In this document: positions 18,684 through 28,014 of the stretch, piece after piece
Layout of the letters: each line of letters begins with the position of its first letter
Position numbering within the stretch: position 1 is the stretch's first letter
NCBI RefSeq assembly: GCF_017874255.1
Contig: NZ_JAGGLD010000003.1
Span: forward strand, 62,001 to 126,000
Source of the DNA: Paenibacillus shirakamiensis
GTDB lineage: Bacteria > Bacillota > Bacilli > Paenibacillales > Paenibacillaceae
DNA length: 64,000 bases
Direction: 5' to 3'
Notes under the pieces: generated by a model
The model's database searches: none
What the model saw: only the letters and a program-made list of their open reading frames with translations
Told to the model about the DNA's origin: nothing
Translations under genes and position numbers: made by a program

Positions 18684-18727
18684 AAAACATCGTTAGGAGT
18701 AGATAAGTCTACTTCAATCGATGTTTT
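18684..18727 (+). terminator. Terminator after photolyase
   Basis: Interrupted hairpin: AAAACATCG and GAGTAGA on the left pair with TCTACTTC and CGATGTTTTT on the right, with small internal mismatches, ending in a T5 run. It lies 15 nt after the photolyase stop. Confidence 0.75.
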
Positions 18728-18776
18728 TGGTTATATACCTATGTAACGGCATTGTCGTATACATGCATGTGCCTTC

Positions 18777-19673
18777 CTATAGATCTTTGCGCTGAAAACG
18801 CCAGAGTCCTAAGGCTAATGCTACTAATGTATACACTAAGGCATACCAGAGAAAAGCGGGCGAAGGAGCTGAACCGATACCGAAAATCACAAAAAAATCG
18901 TTATTAGAGCTAGAGATCAGTTCCTGCAAAGAAGAATAATTGAACAATCGATCTAACATCGTACGCTGCAACCCATCTGCAGGCATCGCAAGCGATAATA
19001 GTCCAGATATAGTATCCAGGGAAGATCCCATCTCATGTTTTAAGCTCGCAAATTGGCTAGCCACTTTATCAATCATACCTCCAAGCCAACCACCACCATA
19101 GAGCATCGTCATGAATACACCGTTACCAATCGCGGAGAAGAAACTCGATCCGAGCATGGACAAGGAGATTAAAAGCGGAACAACCGAGGCGAATAGAAAA
19201 TAGGCGATGACGATATTCGTGGCTTCTTTAGGAATAGTAGCATGTATGTTCGTAATAATTAAAATTGCTGAAAATAATGCTAGTGCATATACCATACAAA
19301 AGCTTACATAACCCAGCCAGCGACCTAAATACCATTTCCAACGAGCAATGGGCCTTGGCATTAAGGCTTGCATAATGCCCTGTTCGGCTTCTCCTGAAAT
19401 GACCGAAGAGGAGCTAAAGATAGCTAGAAAAGCTAATACAAAAGAAGCAAAAAAGAAACCCAGACCTAAAATAACCATCCCCTCGCTAAATTTAGTAATA
19501 AGCAATCCCGGATCACTGGATGGTAATCCTCGGTTCGAACCGGAGTACGAATTTCCAAGGGTAGAAGCAATGAACCAAAATGTAATTAAAAATAAGACCG
19601 TGAGGATGACCGTCAACAACAGTACTTTTTTTCGCAACAATTCTTTCCATGTCATACTCCAAATGGTTGTCAT
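18777..19673 (-). CDS. ABC-2 type transporter permease
   Basis: 298 residues from the ATG at 19671-19673 (MTTIWSMTWKELLRKK), which overlaps the ATPase stop as ATGA and has a GGGGGGAGA site upstream. About six membrane spans: one near residues 17-37, then clusters such as GLGFFFASFVLAFLAIFSSS and further hydrophobic blocks to the end. The sequence ISGEAEQGIMQALMPRPIAR is the conserved cytoplasmic coupling segment of ABC-2 permeases. It works with the ATPase encoded just upstream. The substrate is unknown; similar sigma/anti-sigma-linked pairs often act in envelope stress or antibiotic defence (inference). Confidence 0.88.
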   Translation of the reverse strand: MTTIWSMTWKELLRKKVLLLTVILTVLFLITFWFIASTLGNSYSGSNRGLPSSDPGLLITKFSEGMVILGLGFFFASFVLAFLAIFSSSSVISGEAEQGIMQALMPRPIARWKWYLGRWLGYVSFCMVYALALFSAILIITNIHATIPKEATNIVIAYFLFASVVPLLISLSMLGSSFFSAIGNGVFMTMLYGGGWLGGMIDKVASQFASLKHEMGSSLDTISGLLSLAMPADGLQRTMLDRLFNYSSLQELISSSNNDFFVIFGIGSAPSPAFLWYALVYTLVALALGLWRFQRKDL

Positions 19674-20614
19674 ACTTTCTCCCCCCGATGACTCTTTCCA
19701 GAGAGTTCTGTTACGAACCATTCTTCGAGTCTAGTCTTTGCACGTGCCGATTCATAGAGAGTCATCCCTTGTTCAATAAGTAGAGCATGAAGCCAGCCTG
19801 CCTGCTCTTCTTCCTCAAGTTCCGCTTCAATAACGGCCAAGCCGTCTGGACTTATCTCTATAATACTCATATTCAACCCACTTTCTTCTTGAATCCATGG
19901 GAACAAGCTGGAGGTGAATCCACCGATTCGTAATCTCCAGCGAGGGCGCTGCTGTAATACTTCAGATACAGTACCTTGCTGCATAATCTCTCCATTATTC
20001 AGAAGAGCAACCCGGTCGCATAAGGACTCCACATCTTCCATTAGATGTGAATTCAGAAAAATCGTCTTGCCCTCTCCTTTTAGCTCATGCAATAGCTGTC
20101 TGACCTCGCTGCGTCCAATCGGGTCCATTGCAGATGAAGGCTCGTCCAAGAATAGAATCTTCGGATCTCCCACAAGTGCACAAGCGAGTCCCAATCTCTG
20201 CTGCATACCCTTCGAATAATTCCTTACCCGGTCGCTTGAACGAAGGCCGATGCCAACTTTCTCTAATAGCGCGGGTATTCTTACATTCGCTACTTCTCTA
20301 GGTATTCCGCATAACTTCGCATGAAGTCTCACCACTTCCTCGCCGCTAAGCCATTCCTGATAGCGATAAAGTTCAGGTAAATAGCCAACGAATTGCCTTG
20401 CGGCCAGACTACCTATAGGTTCGCCCAGCAGAGAAGCCCGACCTTCCGTGGGGAAGATCAGGCCTACCAACATTTTGACACAAGTACTTTTTCCTGCACC
20501 ATTCGGACCAAGGAAGCCAAAGGCTTCCCCTTCCTTAATGGTAATTGATACATCACTGCACCCTCTACCGTTAGCATAACGCTTAGTTAATCCTTCTGTC
20601 TGGATAGCAATCAC
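19670..20614 (-). CDS. ABC transporter ATP-binding protein
   Basis: 314 residues from a GTG (20612-20614) that overlaps the upstream stop by 4 nt (GTGA). Motifs in order: Walker A GPNGAGKST, Q-loop region GYLPELYRYQEW, ABC signature YSKGMQQRLGLA, Walker B ILFLDEPSSAMDP, and H-loop FLNSHLMEDV. The C-terminal ~85 residues (RWRLRIGGFTSSLFPW onward) are an accessory domain common in ABC-2 exporters. It energises the adjacent permease. Order sigma, anti-sigma, ATPase and permease with overlapping ends indicates one transcript. Confidence 0.93.
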   Translation of the reverse strand: MIAIQTEGLTKRYANGRGCSDVSITIKEGEAFGFLGPNGAGKSTCVKMLVGLIFPTEGRASLLGEPIGSLAARQFVGYLPELYRYQEWLSGEEVVRLHAKLCGIPREVANVRIPALLEKVGIGLRSSDRVRNYSKGMQQRLGLACALVGDPKILFLDEPSSAMDPIGRSEVRQLLHELKGEGKTIFLNSHLMEDVESLCDRVALLNNGEIMQQGTVSEVLQQRPRWRLRIGGFTSSLFPWIQEESGLNMSIIEISPDGLAVIEAELEEEEQAGWLHALLIEQGMTLYESARAKTRLEEWFVTELSGKSHRGEKV

Positions 20615-21807
20615 GCGTGAACCAACTCCTCAAGTTTCTGATCAAAGAAATCTTTTTGGTTCCGTTCTTTATCCAAGTTAATCGTGAATTGGTTCATGAT
20701 TCCATCCTTCACCCATGTAGCTTGTTTTGTCGTATTTGTTTTGTAGCTCTGTTCTGTGATTAACACTTTTGTGCCTGAAATGATCTTCTCTTTGGACGTT
20801 CCCTCCGTAATTACAGGTAAAGGAAGATTCCCTGTAGTCAGGAACTGACTGCGTTCCAGACTTTCTCGAACTTGCGAAGGGAGTAATGGGAACTGTAATA
20901 CTGCTTTCATCGCTTCTTCCAAGTCGACACCATCTTCTACAGTAATATTAGGCGCCTTCAGCTGTGATAGGTCTGCATAAGCTTCTCTTCTTTCCTCATC
21001 CGTATCTGCATTATTAAAAATAGTATAGTGTACCGAAGGCGAATTAGTTAAAGTAATTTTTTTACCATCCACGCTCTCAGGAAATAGATAAGTGGCTCCA
21101 AGATTTTTCATCGTATTATTCATCTCATTCACATGAAGTGTAAACTCTATGCTATTACTGGAACTCACATAATAATTGTCTTGCTTTCCTGTGATGGATT
21201 CCGGAACCAATGGGAAGCCCACCGATTGTGCGGCAGCATCTGCCTTCATATTATCATTCCGATTTTCCTTACCCGTCACTACACGAAATGTGCCATATCG
21301 ATTTATGGCTTGTTCAGAAGCTCCATCTTGGAAAATTTTATTAAATAATTGCTCCAAATCCTCCTGATTCACCTCTGTCACTTGTTCCATACGGAACTGC
21401 CCTAAGATGGAAGCCAGTGCCTTATTTCCAACAGGCGTGGACAACGTAACGGCCACGACTAACACTGCAGCGGCTGCAGCTGACCAGCGCCGCATGCCTC
21501 TACTCATCCAGCGACGGGATACTTTTTCCTGAGTTTTGTTCTCATGGAATTTCTCCATATCTGAGGTTCGCTGGTCCATCTTTCCTTCTTTTGCATGCGC
21601 CGCAAGCGTGGAAGGCTGCTGCAAGGAATCGCTCGCATCCCATGCTGCCCACTGCGCTGAAGGCTGCTCCTGCTGCATCGCAGCTACCATACGCTGCCAT
21701 GCAGCATCCGTTTTCTTATTGTCCTTTTTAGGATGTCTCAACACGGGATCGATCCTTGATGATTCTTCTTTATCTGCGTTTAATTTGTCGTTAGGCTCTA
21801 GTTTCAT
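20611..21807 (-). CDS. Membrane-anchored anti-sigma factor candidate
   Basis: 398 residues. The first ~115 are hydrophilic and rich in Lys, Gln, Asp and Ser. One membrane span follows at about 122-140 (RWSAAAAAVLVVAVTLST). The C-terminal ~255 residues would be extracellular, with no known catalytic motif that I recognise. A single-span protein directly downstream of an ECF sigma gene is the classic arrangement of a sigma/anti-sigma pair; I do not see a zinc-binding HxxxCxxC motif, so any anti-sigma domain would be of another type (DUF4179-like is possible). AAAGGAGG lies 11 nt before the ATG at 21805-21807. Function is inferred from position. Confidence 0.6.
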   Translation of the reverse strand: MKLEPNDKLNADKEESSRIDPVLRHPKKDNKKTDAAWQRMVAAMQQEQPSAQWAAWDASDSLQQPSTLAAHAKEGKMDQRTSDMEKFHENKTQEKVSRRWMSRGMRRWSAAAAAVLVVAVTLSTPVGNKALASILGQFRMEQVTEVNQEDLEQLFNKIFQDGASEQAINRYGTFRVVTGKENRNDNMKADAAAQSVGFPLVPESITGKQDNYYVSSSNSIEFTLHVNEMNNTMKNLGATYLFPESVDGKKITLTNSPSVHYTIFNNADTDEERREAYADLSQLKAPNITVEDGVDLEEAMKAVLQFPLLPSQVRESLERSQFLTTGNLPLPVITEGTSKEKIISGTKVLITEQSYKTNTTKQATWVKDGIMNQFTINLDKERNQKDFFDQKLEELVHA

Positions 21808-21842
21808 AATCCGCTGATCCTCCTTTTATCGTGCCTGTTTCT

Positions 21843-22379
21843 TTATCTTGCTTCCGTAGCCGCTCTAGAACTAGCCGAATCCACCGCACATTTGCGTAGG
21901 CGCTGTGTTGCTCTGGCAAGCAGTGTTCCCACTACTGGGGTGCGAATTTCTAACTCCGCTGCTATCTCTGCATAACTGTATCCCGAGTAACGGAGCAACA
22001 ATACTCTTCGATCACGTTCAGGTAATTGCTCTAACCATTCCCTAACCTCAGCTTGATCAAGTCTTCGTATAATTTCATCTTCACTAGATGGAGTTGCCGC
22101 TCCCTCCTTAGGCATTTCCTGTTCCTGTCGATCTACTAATTTGCGTTGCCTGGATGCTGAACCCATGTAATCATAAGCCAAACGAGTTGACACACGATGA
22201 AGCCATGCTCCAATAGCTTCCATATGATCTGGTGGCTGGCGATATAATTTTAAGAAGGTCTCTTGGGCTATATCCTCAGCTACATTCTCATCACGCAGAA
22301 GTGCTGTAAGTTTGCGAAGTACAATGGGATAATGCTCATAAAATATGTGCTTAAATGTTGCTGATTCCGGAATTTTCAC
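21843..22379 (-). CDS. ECF-type RNA polymerase sigma factor
   Basis: 178 residues from the GTG at 22377-22379 (VKIPESATFKHIFYE), with AAGGAGG 10 nt upstream. An in-frame start far upstream (22472) is unlikely because it would overlap the promoter described at 22418-22444. Region 2 is seen in FYEHYPIVLRKLTALLRDEN and AEDIAQETFLKLYRQ (core binding and -10 recognition); region 4 is LPERDRRVLLLRYSGYSYAE followed by EIAAELEIRTPVVGTLLARA (-35 helix-turn-helix). The length is usual for ECF factors. It is expected to direct its own operon: anti-sigma candidate and ABC transporter. Confidence 0.9.
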   Translation of the reverse strand: MKIPESATFKHIFYEHYPIVLRKLTALLRDENVAEDIAQETFLKLYRQPPDHMEAIGAWLHRVSTRLAYDYMGSASRQRKLVDRQEQEMPKEGAATPSSEDEIIRRLDQAEVREWLEQLPERDRRVLLLRYSGYSYAEIAAELEIRTPVVGTLLARATQRLRKCAVDSASSRAATEAR

Positions 22380-22417
22380 GAGTCTGTAACCTCCTTTTCT
22401 GCTGCAGCTATAGATAA

Positions 22418-22444
22418 GACGGGTGTGAGACTGAAAAAGTATCA
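22418..22444 (-). promoter_or_regulatory. ECF-type promoter, likely autoregulatory
   Basis: Minus strand: TGATAC followed by a T-run (22439-22444 for the hexamer) and CGTC continuing TTAT (22418-22421), spacer 17 nt. This resembles TGAAAC/CGTC promoters read by ECF sigma factors. It lies ~40 nt before the GTG start of the ECF gene. Confidence 0.55.
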
Positions 22445-22567
22445 CCTCATACAAAAAACCTATGCGTAACATCCCCCTAGCGAGGAAACTTTACCCATAG
22501 GCCTTATCATCCAATTTGAATTTCAAATCTAGTTCAGTTGAACGGCTGTCGTCTTGATACAACCTAC

Positions 22568-23629
22568 TCAAGCCGTCCCCGTGGGTAGCGTTACGATAAA
22601 AACAGTCCCTTCTAAGGGTGTACTTTCTACCGCTATCTCTCCACCATGCAGATCGATAATCTTTTTGACAATAGCTAGTCCTAGCCCATTGCCGCCTGCC
22701 TCTCGGTTACGAGATTTATCAGCTTTGTAGAATCGATCGAATATGTAGGGGAGATCGGTCGCTTCAATGCCTACACCGCTATCCACTACACGTATAACCA
22801 CCTGTTCTTCTAGGAGCTGAGATCTAATCTCAATAAGCCCGCCCTTTGGCGTGAACTTGATGCTATTATTCAGTAAATTTAGCCATACCTGACTTAATAA
22901 TCCCTCTTCTGCACAGATATTCATGTCATCTAAATGCACATCAATCTGAAGATCTTTAGCTGACCACTGAGATTCACAAGCTAGAATCATACGCCGAATT
23001 TGTTTGTCTAGGCGATAATTACGTGGTTCCAGTGACTCTGTCCCATCTTTTTCAAGTGTAGATAATTTGAGCAAATGATCACTTAACTGCGATAATCGGC
23101 TAGTCTCCGATTCAATAATATCTAAATAATGCACACGCAAGTCTTGACTTAAATGTTCATTTTCTTTCAGAGCCCGTGCAAACCCACCAATGGAAGTAAG
23201 CGGGGACTGGATCTCATGCGATACATTTGAAATGAAATCCTGTCGCATCGTCTCCAAATTACTCAGACCCTTAACCATTTCATTTATAGAGATGATTACA
23301 TCTTTGTATTCTTGTTCTTCATATTCGGTCTGGTCAATACTCACATTAAAATTGCCTTTAGATATAGCCTCTAGCACCGCTCGAACTTTCTCAAACCTCT
23401 GATCAAATCGTCTATGGAACAGTCGACCAATCAGATAGAAGAGAATCATAAATAGAACCTCACCGAGCATGAAATATAAAACTTGACCTAAAAAATGATG
23501 CGTGTTGCGATACGTTGGTTGCACTAAGGAAAATATACCATAAGATCCTATACCCGCTAATATTACAATCACTATGATCATCGTCCACAAAAAGATATGA
23601 AAGAGATGCTTGCGCATTCGCGGACTCAT
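22568..23629 (-). CDS. Sensor histidine kinase (two-component system)
   Basis: 353 residues. Two membrane spans (about 13-35 and 49-66) enclose only a very short outside loop (~13 residues), the intramembrane-sensing type. A HAMP-like linker follows. The HisKA box is FISNVSHEIQSPLTSIGG, with the phospho-His in SHE. The HATPase domain shows NLLNNSIKFTPKGG (N box), VVDSGVGIEATDLPYIFDRF (G1/F) and GGNGLGLAIVKKIID (G2). Its ATG overlaps the response regulator stop (ATGA). The tiny sensor loop, together with the adjacent exporter gene, suggests sensing of membrane stress or of the transporter itself (inference). Confidence 0.92.
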   Translation of the reverse strand: MSPRMRKHLFHIFLWTMIIVIVILAGIGSYGIFSLVQPTYRNTHHFLGQVLYFMLGEVLFMILFYLIGRLFHRRFDQRFEKVRAVLEAISKGNFNVSIDQTEYEEQEYKDVIISINEMVKGLSNLETMRQDFISNVSHEIQSPLTSIGGFARALKENEHLSQDLRVHYLDIIESETSRLSQLSDHLLKLSTLEKDGTESLEPRNYRLDKQIRRMILACESQWSAKDLQIDVHLDDMNICAEEGLLSQVWLNLLNNSIKFTPKGGLIEIRSQLLEEQVVIRVVDSGVGIEATDLPYIFDRFYKADKSRNREAGGNGLGLAIVKKIIDLHGGEIAVESTPLEGTVFIVTLPTGTA

Positions 23630-24303
23630 AAGCCTACCTCAAGCCGATAACCAAGTCCGCGTATAGTTCGAATGAGAAACCCTGATTTATCTTGAGGAAA
23701 TCTTTCACGTAGTCTATTCATATGCACATCGAGGGTCCGCTCATTGCCTTCATAATCATAACCCCAAATTTCCTCAATTAATTGATCTCGATTCAGAGTA
23801 ATCCCCGGATAACTAGCCAGCTTGAATATTAGCTCGAACTCTTTGAGGGGAAGGGTCATAGATGTCCCTTCCATCGTCACCTCATAGGTTCTTCGGTTCA
23901 GTTCAACAAGTCCCGCTCGCACACGTTGTGAAGAAGAGATATGATATCGCTTTAGGAGCGCTTTCACTCGTGCAATCAGAACGGGTGGATCAAAAGGCTT
24001 CAATAGATAATCATCCGTGCCCAACTCAAAACCTTTTACAATCTGGGTCGTCTCTCCCTTAGCGGTTAGCATAAGCAAAGGCATATCATAATGTTCCCGC
24101 AGCGTTCTGCATAGTTCCCAACCATCCATCTCAGGCATCATAATATCCAAAATGACTAAATCCACTTTTGAAGTTTCCAGTATTCGTAATGCATCTTTGC
24201 CATTAACAGCCTCCAGCACATCTTCAAGCCCATCCGACTGTAAAAAAACCTTTACCAGTTCCCGAATATGCGCATCGTCGTCTACAATCATAATTTTGGC
24301 CAT
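23626..24303 (-). CDS. OmpR/PhoB-family response regulator
   Basis: 225 residues from the ATG at 24301-24303 (MAKIMIVDDD), with AAGGAGG upstream; the frame extends further up but without a better site. Receiver domain: acidic VDDD near the N-terminus, phospho-Asp in VDLVILDIMMPEMDG, and Lys in DDYLLKPFDPPVL. The C-terminal winged helix includes LPLKEFELIFKLASYPG and ERTLDVHMNRLRERF, then IRTIRGLGYRLE. It is the partner of the overlapping histidine kinase. It lies 56 nt downstream of the ABC exporter gene, so all three may be cotranscribed. Confidence 0.94.
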   Translation of the reverse strand: MAKIMIVDDDAHIRELVKVFLQSDGLEDVLEAVNGKDALRILETSKVDLVILDIMMPEMDGWELCRTLREHYDMPLLMLTAKGETTQIVKGFELGTDDYLLKPFDPPVLIARVKALLKRYHISSSQRVRAGLVELNRRTYEVTMEGTSMTLPLKEFELIFKLASYPGITLNRDQLIEEIWGYDYEGNERTLDVHMNRLRERFPQDKSGFLIRTIRGLGYRLEVGL

Positions 24304-24359
24304 TCGTAGTTCCTCCTTCCCCCTAAATCCATATTCTACATTGGTCCTAACCAACATTA

Positions 24360-26144
24360 TCATTCAGCCACAGGAGTGAATTCTTCATGCTGGAATTGCT
24401 GTGAAGCAAACTCCCTATAAAGATCATGATTTGCTAACAATTCCTGATGGCTTCCGTGACCAGTAATTGTACCTTTTTCTAAAAATAAAATTTGATCAGC
24501 ACGAACCACTGTAGATAATCGATGCGCTATAACAATGGTAGTACGCCCATCCATCAAATTGTTAAGGGCTTGTTGTACTACGGCTTCAGACTTGCTATCC
24601 AGACTAGATGTAGCTTCATCCAGCATGAGGATTTTGGGGTTCCTAAGCAAAGCCCGAGCTATAGCAAGTCGTTGTCGTTGCCCTCCGGATAATTTCACGC
24701 CTCGTTCGCCGACTTGTGTATCATATTGCTGCGGGAGGTCCTTAATGAACATGGAAGCATACGCCATATCTGCAGCCTGTTCCAGTTCAATCTGTGACAC
24801 TTCCCGGTCCATGCCATAACAGAGGTTGTCCCGAATGGAACCCGCAATCATGGGACTGTCTTGGGACACATAACCAATCTGTTGCCGCCATGCCCTCAGT
24901 TCATACGTATCAATATTCTTTCCACCTAGCAAAATCTCACCCGTATTGGGAAGATAAAAACGTTCTAGTAGCGAGAAAAGCGTAGTCTTACCGCCCCCAC
25001 TTGGCCCAACAATAGCTGTAACTTGCCCAGGCTCCATGGCGAACGTAACCCCACGCAAGATCGGTTCGGATTCGCTATAGCCAAAATGGACATTTTTTAA
25101 AATTAGAGACTGATCCGTTGGAACCGTTTTGCCCCCATTTTGATGATTTTCTTCATCCGCATGTAAAGTATCAATAATACGTTCTGTAGCCCCTTTAGCT
25201 TTCTGGAACTGAGTGAAGAACTGGGTTAGCTGCGTCATCGGCATAATAATCTGGATTAAATACAAAATAAAAGCGACCAAATCTCCTGCTGTAATCGTTC
25301 CTGTCGATACTTGCATCCCGCCGTAACCAATGATGATAACAAGCAGCATCATTAATACAACTGAGATAATCGGGCCGATCCATGCGGACACTTTGCCTTC
25401 TCTTACGCCGTAGCGAAATAGATTTTGAATGCCTTTGAGTCCCTTATCATATTCTCTCGGTTCTGCATTAGATGACTTCACCAATCTCATCTCACTAAGC
25501 ACTTGATTCAGTGTAGCTGTGAAATCAGCCGTTTCATCTTGCATCGCCTTGGAGATTTTGTACATCTGACGACCCAGTGGAACAAGAATTAAGACGGCTA
25601 ACGGAATGACAATGAACATAACCAAGGTCATTTTCCAGTTCAAATAAAGCAATACCCCAATCGAACCGACAATTGAGATGATCCCACTGAAAAACGAAGC
25701 GGCGTGTTCCGAAATTAATGTTTTGAGAATGATCGTATCATTAGTCATTCGGCTACTCGTCTCGCCCGTCCGATTGTTATCGTAATAAGCTAACGGGAGA
25801 ACTAAAAGCTTCTTCCATAAGCGTTCTCTTAAGCCGGCAACTACCTTCTGCCCAGCGTAATTCAGCATATAGATGGATACTCCACTTGCTACTGTCTGCA
25901 AGACAAAAGCTATAATAATCAGCACAATTTGCTTTCCGCTTATCGAAGATAGAGAGAATCCATCCACCAGTTGCTTAGTGAACATGGGAATAACTAATCC
26001 CACAAGTGTCGAAATGACACTTAACAATACTGCAAAAATTAACATAAACATCGGAGGTTTAGTTTCTCGAATAAGACGCATAAAAGCACCTTTATCTTTT
26101 GATGTAGACGCAACCGATGCTTGGCTATTTGTACGTTGTGACAT
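24360..26144 (-). CDS. ABC exporter, fused permease and ATPase (BmrA/LmrA-like)
   Basis: 594 residues: membrane domain with six spans (about 30-330) and C-terminal nucleotide-binding domain with Walker [10 protein letters not shown], signature [16 protein letters not shown], Walker [14 protein letters not shown] and H-loop VIAHRLS. Layout and length are those of half-size multidrug exporters that work as homodimers. The membrane part contains [15 protein letters not shown], a typical coupling region. It lies upstream of the response regulator and kinase genes on the same strand, so the two-component system may control its production. Substrate unknown. Confidence 0.93.
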   Translation of the reverse strand: MSQRTNSQASVASTSKDKGAFMRLIRETKPPMFMLIFAVLLSVISTLVGLVIPMFTKQLVDGFSLSSISGKQIVLIIIAFVLQTVASGVSIYMLNYAGQKVVAGLRERLWKKLLVLPLAYYDNNRTGETSSRMTNDTIILKTLISEHAASFFSGIISIVGSIGVLLYLNWKMTLVMFIVIPLAVLILVPLGRQMYKISKAMQDETADFTATLNQVLSEMRLVKSSNAEPREYDKGLKGIQNLFRYGVREGKVSAWIGPIISVVLMMLLVIIIGYGGMQVSTGTITAGDLVAFILYLIQIIMPMTQLTQFFTQFQKAKGATERIIDTLHADEENHQNGGKTVPTDQSLILKNVHFGYSESEPILRGVTFAMEPGQVTAIVGPSGGGKTTLFSLLERFYLPNTGEILLGGKNIDTYELRAWRQQIGYVSQDSPMIAGSIRDNLCYGMDREVSQIELEQAADMAYASMFIKDLPQQYDTQVGERGVKLSGGQRQRLAIARALLRNPKILMLDEATSSLDSKSEAVVQQALNNLMDGRTTIVIAHRLSTVVRADQILFLEKGTITGHGSHQELLANHDLYREFASQQFQHEEFTPVAE

Positions 26145-26241
26145 GTTCCTTATCTTCCTTTCGCATGCTCGGTATGACCTAGTAAGTCTTCAATTAGCCA
26201 TACTATAACCAAGTAATATGAACTGAAGTTAAACTGGGCTT

Positions 26242-26952
26242 TTATAGATGCTCTACTTCAACACTAATCACATGATCTATCTTCTTAATAAAATAATAAA
26301 TTTCCGTCATATACTCTTTCTCTGGAGCAGAGATGACCATATCAATTCGCTGTCTACCGTCATCCAAATCCTTGATTTTAAGCCTACGGATCCGGTGTAT
26401 GGCTTGAGGATGTCTACCGGTCTCGCGCTTGCGTTCAATCATCTGGATCAGATCCGTCATGAAATCATTTGTCTCCATCACGATCTTTACAGCGACATCC
26501 CGCTTATTCAAATTCTCTGGCCCTAAGGCTTTGATCAAATAAGGCACACCATTCACTGCAATAATTAATAAAATCACGGCCACACCTGCCTCTAAATAGA
26601 ACCCGGCTCCAATGGCTATTCCTAGACCTGAAGCTGCCCAGATCAGCGCCGCAGATGTAAGACCCGAGATTGCATCATTGCTTCTTCTCAGGATGACCCC
26701 GGCTCCCAGAAATCCGATGCCGCTGACAATCTGCGCCGCTAACCGCATCGGGTCCATATTCGGATGATTAGGACCTGCTAGACGTTCAAATGCTTCATTC
26801 GATACGATAGTAACCAAACAGCTCGCAATACAGATGACCATACTCGTTTTGACACCAAGTGGTTTCTGTTTTAATTGCCGATCAATGCCGATAAATAATC
26901 CAAATAAAAGTGCCAAACACATTTTCATTACCATTTCATATTCAGTATGCAT
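26242..26952 (-). CDS. MgtC/SapB family membrane protein
   Basis: 236 residues. The N-terminal ~140 form four or five membrane spans with the family features LALLFGLFIGIDRQLKQKP and QIVSGIGFLGAGVILR, then GLTSAALIWAASGLGIAIGAG. The C-terminal ~90 residues are cytoplasmic and ACT-like in composition (DVAVKIVMETNDFMTDLIQM). MgtC-type proteins are tied to Mg2+ limitation and phosphate or ATP balance; their exact activity is debated. The start is weakly supported (AAGGGA 10 nt upstream). Confidence 0.88.
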   Translation of the reverse strand: MHTEYEMVMKMCLALLFGLFIGIDRQLKQKPLGVKTSMVICIASCLVTIVSNEAFERLAGPNHPNMDPMRLAAQIVSGIGFLGAGVILRRSNDAISGLTSAALIWAASGLGIAIGAGFYLEAGVAVILLIIAVNGVPYLIKALGPENLNKRDVAVKIVMETNDFMTDLIQMIERKRETGRHPQAIHRIRRLKIKDLDDGRQRIDMVISAPEKEYMTEIYYFIKKIDHVISVEVEHL

Positions 26953-26983
26953 AACAGTGCAGTCCCTTCAAGTGTATAAAGTG

Positions 26984-27013
26984 AGTATAATTGCATTATT
27001 AGTTTTATAGCAA
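26984..27013 (-). promoter_or_regulatory. Promoter candidate for the MgtC-family gene
   Basis: TTGCTA (27008-27013) and TATACT (26984-26989) on the minus strand with an 18-nt spacer, ~32 nt before the ATG. I saw no Mg2+ riboswitch in this leader, which is too short for one. The remaining gap up to the azoreductase terminator (about 27015-27185) shows nothing I recognise. Confidence 0.4.
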
Positions 27014-27185
27014 ATGGGCACGATCTCACATTGGGCAATAGTCAGTCGCTTCATATCCTGAAATCACAATGTGTATTCCACTACTTGTTATATTCAAGAT
27101 CAGATGCATATAGTTAGCGATGTATGTAAATTCAAATGATCTAACGTGAACACATTGGGTTAGCTATATATCAAAGCTATAACAA

Positions 27186-27216
27186 AAAAACCTTTATCCC
27201 TAAGGATAAAGGTTTT
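27186..27216 (-). terminator. Terminator after azoreductase
   Basis: Minus strand: AACCTTTATCC, 4-nt loop, GGATAAAGGTT followed by a T7 run. Perfect stem, 22 nt past the gene stop. Confidence 0.88.
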
Positions 27217-27238
27217 ACATGATACAGTCGAATGGATC

Positions 27239-27865
27239 TTAGAATTTAGCTGCTAATGTAGCTACTTCATCAAGTCCTGCTTGTACAATCGCTTCGGCGC
27301 GATCTGGGAATTGGTTATGACCTTCAACTACAACAACTTCAGGATTAGTTAAGCCCCAGAATGCTAGTATAGCCTTCACGTAGTTCAAAGACATTTCCAT
27401 AGCTGCCATAGGTCCTTCCGAGTATACGCCACCACGAGCTTGTAGCAATACTACTTTTTTGTCCCCTACAAGACCTTGAGGACCTTCTGGTGTGTATTTA
27501 AATGTTTTACCTGCTTGGTTCAGATAGAACAAGTAAGTTAACATTTGAGCAGGAATGGTGAAGTTCCAAAGTGGGAAGGCAAATACAACTTTGTCTGCAC
27601 CCAAAAATTGATCGAGATACGTATTAGCCAAGTCAGCAAGACGTTGTTCTTCAGGTGTAGTTTCCATTCCTTTACCTATTTTGAACTGACCCGTCATCAT
27701 ATCATTATCAAAATATGGAAGATTAGCTTCAAATAAGTTCAATTCGGATACGAGATCATCCGGGTGAGCTTCCTTGTAAGTCTTTACAAATTGTTCGTAC
27801 AATTTAACCGTAACAGATTGATCGGACGGTCTGTTATTCGCTTTTACAAATAAAACGTGTGCCAT
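27239..27865 (-). CDS. azoR: FMN-dependent NADH-azoreductase
   Basis: 208 residues with a flavodoxin-like fold: N-terminal VLFVKANNRPSDQSVTVKLY for FMN phosphate binding, then DKVVFAFPLWNFTIPAQML and LLQARGGVYSEGP. These match AzoR-type quinone/azo reductases, which use NADH to reduce azo compounds and quinones by two electrons and are part of the electrophile and thiol-stress response. The start ATG has AGGAGG 8-9 nt upstream. It is a single gene with its own promoter candidate and terminator. Confidence 0.92.
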   Translation of the reverse strand: MAHVLFVKANNRPSDQSVTVKLYEQFVKTYKEAHPDDLVSELNLFEANLPYFDNDMMTGQFKIGKGMETTPEEQRLADLANTYLDQFLGADKVVFAFPLWNFTIPAQMLTYLFYLNQAGKTFKYTPEGPQGLVGDKKVVLLQARGGVYSEGPMAAMEMSLNYVKAILAFWGLTNPEVVVVEGHNQFPDRAEAIVQAGLDEVATLAAKF

Positions 27866-27908
27866 GTATATTGCCTCCTAGTATGTGTAAACTCACTTTA
27901 ATAAATAT

Positions 27909-27937
27909 AGTATCTATCATTTAATACGTGTTGTCAA
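27909..27937 (-). promoter_or_regulatory. Promoter candidate for azoreductase
   Basis: Minus strand consensus TTGACA (27932-27937) and GATACT (27909-27914), spacer 17 nt, followed by an AT-rich stretch before the ribosome binding site. The perfect -35 with a weaker -10 suits a repressed stress gene. Confidence 0.55.
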
Positions 27938-27960
27938 CCCTTTTTCGTTGTAATAAAGAA

Positions 27961-27995
27961 CTGGCATAATTCTTATTAGGAATTATGCCAGTTTC
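27961..27995. terminator. Terminator after metE
   Basis: A 12-bp perfect stem CTGGCATAATTC / GAATTATGCCAG with an 8-nt loop, followed on the minus strand by a T-rich run. It lies 20 nt past the metE stop, between metE and the azoreductase promoter. Confidence 0.8.
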
Positions 27996-28014
27996 TATTA
28001 TACATTGTAATTTA

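Noticed and set aside
26953-27185. Possible Mg2+ (M-box) riboswitch before the MgtC-like gene
   Set aside because: The promoter candidate leaves only a ~30-nt leader and none of the M-box blocks are visible.
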